8,670 bases of DNA, taken from NCBI GenBank assembly GCA_013821865.1, contig PNJM01000095.1, forward strand, positions 1 to 8,670, read 5' to 3'. Within the stretch, counting starts at the first letter, position 1; each line of letters opens with the position of its first letter. The translations under genes and the position numbers were made by a program. Of this stretch, positions 7,108-8,670 are shown one piece after another. This stretch comes from Rhodocyclaceae bacterium (lineage in GTDB: Bacteria; Pseudomonadota; Gammaproteobacteria; Burkholderiales; Rhodocyclaceae). The notes below the pieces were generated by a model. The model saw nothing but the letters and a program-made list of their open reading frames with translations. It was not told where the DNA came from and made no database searches.

Positions 7108-8529
7108 ATGGCTTTTGCCAAACTCGGTTTGAACCCCAATATCGTCAAGGCCGTCGAGGCCAGCGGCTACACCGAACCCACCGCCGTGCAGGCGCAGACG
7201 ATTCCCGCCGCCCTCGAAGGCCTGGATCTGCTCGTCTCATCGCAGACCGGCAGCGGCAAGACGGCAGCCTTCATGCTGCCCTGCCTGCATCGCCTGGCCC
7301 AGCCGGCCGCCGTGCAGGGCCGCGGCCCGCGCGTGCTGGTGCTGACGCCGACGCGCGAACTGGCGCAGCAGGTGACCAGGGCCGCCGACACCTATGGCAA
7401 ATTCATCAACCGCCTGCGCTGCGTCAGCGTCGTCGGCGGCGCACCGTTCGGCCTGCAATTGAAGCTGCTCTCCCAGCCGGTCGACGTCGTCGTCGCCACG
7501 CCGGGCCGCCTGATCGATCACCTGGAGCGCGGCCGCATCGATTTCTCGCGCCTCGAGACGCTGATCCTCGACGAAGCCGACCGCATGCTCGACATGGGCT
7601 TCATCGACGACATCGAGGCCATCATCGCCCGCACGCCGGCGAACCGCCAGACCATGCTGTTCTCGGCCACGCTGGAAGGCGTGGTCGGCCGCCTGGCGAG
7701 CCGCGTGACGCGCGACGCCAGGCGCATCGAGATCGCCACGGCGCCGGAACTCAAGGCGAAAATCGCCCAGCGCATCCATTTCGCCGACGACTTCTCGCAC
7801 AAGTCGCGCTTGCTCGACCACTTGCTGCGCGACACCGATCTCACCCAGGCCGTGGTGTTCACCGCCACCAAGAAATCCGCCGACGATCTATCCATTCAGT
7901 TGCGCGGCCAGGGCTTCTCGGCCGATGCGCTGCACGGCGACATGAACCAGCGCGAGCGCAACCGCACGCTGGACGCGCTGCGCCGCGGCCAACTGCGCGT
8001 GCTGGTGGCGACCGACGTCGCCGCGCGCGGCATCGACGTACCGGGCATCAGCCACGTCATCAACTTCGACCTGCCGCGCCAGGCCGAGGACTACGTGCAC
8101 CGCATCGGCCGCACCGGCCGCGCCGGGCGCGAGGGCTTGGCCATCAGCCTGGTGGCGCATTTCGAGCGCCGCCAGGTGCGCGACATCGAGCGCTACACCG
8201 CGCAGGCGATCCAGGTCAGCGTGATCCCCGGCCTCGAGCCGAAGGCGCGCCCGCCCCGCACGGAAGGCTTCGGCGACAAGCGCCGCGCGCCCGCCCCACG
8301 CGGCAATGGCGGCGGTTACGCCGGCAAGGGCGGCTATGGTGCCCAGAGCAAGGGCGGCTATGGCGCCCAAGGCCAGCGCAGCGGCTACGGTGACAAGCAG
8401 GGTTACGGCCGCCGCGATGCGGCGACGGGACCGGGCGGAGATCGCCGCGACGGCGCGCCGCGCAAGGCTTTCGACGGCAACCGCGCCGCGCCGGCTGGCG
8501 CCAAGCGCCGTTCGTACGGCAGCTACTGA
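7108..8529 (+). CDS. rhlE: RhlE-type DEAD-box ATP-dependent RNA helicase
   Basis: This is a 473-residue cytoplasmic protein that unwinds or remodels RNA, typically rRNA during ribosome assembly and mRNA during decay or cold growth. Motifs in order: Q motif (F3, PTAVQ 24-28), motif I SQTGSGKT (45-52), Ia PTRELA (81-86), TPGR, motif II DEAD (155-158), motif III SAT (186-188), motif V TDVAARGIDVP (302-312), and motif VI HRIGRTGRAG (331-340). The N-terminus (MAFAKLGLNPNIVKAVE...GYTEPT) is close to E. coli RhlE (about 454 residues). The family core ends near 380, followed by a low-complexity basic tail rich in Gly, Tyr and Arg (about 385-473), likely an RNA-binding disordered tail. RhlE is favoured over DbpA, SrmB and CsdA because none of their special C-terminal domains is present. 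The gene is monocistronic, with its own promoter, long leader and intrinsic terminator. Confidence 0.95.
   Translation: MAFAKLGLNPNIVKAVEASGYTEPTAVQAQTIPAALEGLDLLVSSQTGSGKTAAFMLPCLHRLAQPAAVQGRGPRVLVLTPTRELAQQVTRAADTYGKFINRLRCVSVVGGAPFGLQLKLLSQPVDVVVATPGRLIDHLERGRIDFSRLETLILDEADRMLDMGFIDDIEAIIARTPANRQTMLFSATLEGVVGRLASRVTRDARRIEIATAPELKAKIAQRIHFADDFSHKSRLLDHLLRDTDLTQAVVFTATKKSADDLSIQLRGQGFSADALHGDMNQRERNRTLDALRRGQLRVLVATDVAARGIDVPGISHVINFDLPRQAEDYVHRIGRTGRAGREGLAISLVAHFERRQVRDIERYTAQAIQVSVIPGLEPKARPPRTEGFGDKRRAPAPRGNGGGYAGKGGYGAQSKGGYGAQGQRSGYGDKQGYGRRDAATGPGGDRRDGAPRKAFDGNRAAPAGAKRRSYGSY
8324..8369 (+). repeat. Short in-frame tandem repeat in the helicase tail
   Basis: Two copies of a 22-base unit (8324-8345 and 8348-8369) with a 24-base period differ at one position (T8340 against C8364). 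They encode KGGYGAQS and KGGYGAQG. A related GGGYAGKGGYG precedes them. The period is a whole number of codons, so copy changes would keep the frame. Confidence 0.8.
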
Positions 8530-8544
8530 ACGAGCAATCCTCCG

Positions 8545-8581
8545 AAAGGCCGGCCTCGCATCAGGCCGGCCTTTGTTTTTT
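8545..8581 (+). terminator. Intrinsic terminator of the DEAD-box helicase gene
   Basis: AAAGGCCGGCCT (8545-8556) and AGGCCGGCCTTT (8563-8574) form a perfect 12-pair stem with a 6-base loop, followed by G and six T (8576-8581). This is a textbook Rho-independent terminator 15 bases after the stop. The A-run on the 5' side gives partial activity on the opposite strand. Confidence 0.95.
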
Positions 8582-8617
8582 GCGTCATTCAGTATCGCGA
8601 CACGCAACAACCGGCAC

Positions 8618-8623
8618 TACAAT
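8618..8623 (+). promoter_or_regulatory. Candidate -10 box TACAAT for the gene at the window end
   Basis: TACAAT matches the sigma-70 -10 consensus at five of six positions and lies 30 bases before the ATG at 8654, between the terminator and that start. No convincing -35 was seen 16-18 bases upstream. Confidence 0.4.
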
Positions 8624-8653
8624 AGACCCTCGCGAATTCACTTCGACCTCATC

Positions 8654-8670
8654 ATGAAAAGATCACGCTT
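8654..8670 (+). CDS. Start of a further gene, cut off by the window end
   Basis: An ATG at 8654 opens the frame M-K-R-S-R and then leaves the window. The basic start fits the n-region of a signal peptide but is far too short to identify. It follows a terminator and a possible -10 box, which makes a new gene here likely, although no clear Shine-Dalgarno precedes the ATG. Confidence 0.4.

Noticed and set aside
8324..8369. The helicase-tail repeat as part of a CRISPR or mobile element
   Set aside because: There are only two in-frame copies encoding a Gly/Tyr motif, with no spacers of CRISPR length.

Overview
The window looks like chromosomal DNA of a GC-rich betaproteobacterium, most likely Rhodocyclales or a close relative. 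This is inferred from protein style: a RecQ and an RhlE-type helicase with proteobacterial motifs, a PEP-CTERM (exosortase-sorted) protein, a flavocytochrome c sulfide dehydrogenase-like flavoprotein and a DUF411 protein. No rRNA, tRNA, CRISPR array or intact insertion sequence was seen.

Layout: (1) 1-2683, plus strand: the 3' part of a zinc-metallopeptidase-type 'putative aminopeptidase' (HExxH) translationally coupled to a complete recQ. (2) 2684-4367: a less GC-rich block with one PEP-CTERM surface or matrix protein. A good sigma-54 (-24/-12) promoter and a strong Shine-Dalgarno precede it, and two hairpins follow its stop. The rest is a 442-bp spacer with no convincing gene, possibly a decayed reading frame on the minus strand. 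(3) 4368-6260, plus strand: an exported ankyrin-repeat protein followed by a Tat-exported FccB-like flavoprotein. (4) 6265-6772, minus strand: an exported, cysteine-altered DUF411 protein whose stop codon lies 2 bases from the flavoprotein's stop. (5) 6773-7107: a divergent intergenic region with a TATAAT box and a long hairpin-rich leader for (6) 7108-8529, an RhlE-type DEAD-box RNA helicase with a Gly/Tyr/Arg-rich tail and a textbook intrinsic terminator. (7) From 8654, the first codons of another gene.

Working together: recQ acts in DNA repair and the RhlE-like helicase in RNA remodelling; the two are not obviously linked. The most cohesive accessory group is 4368-6772, in which all three proteins carry export signals and two are cysteine-bearing redox or metal-type proteins. 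This may be a periplasmic sulfur, thiol or metal module. The flavoprotein and the DUF411 protein have each lost cysteines that I remember as hallmarks of their families, so the textbook activities should not be assumed. The sigma-54 promoter on the PEP-CTERM gene fits the known link between exosortase systems and RpoN-dependent PrsK/PrsR regulation.
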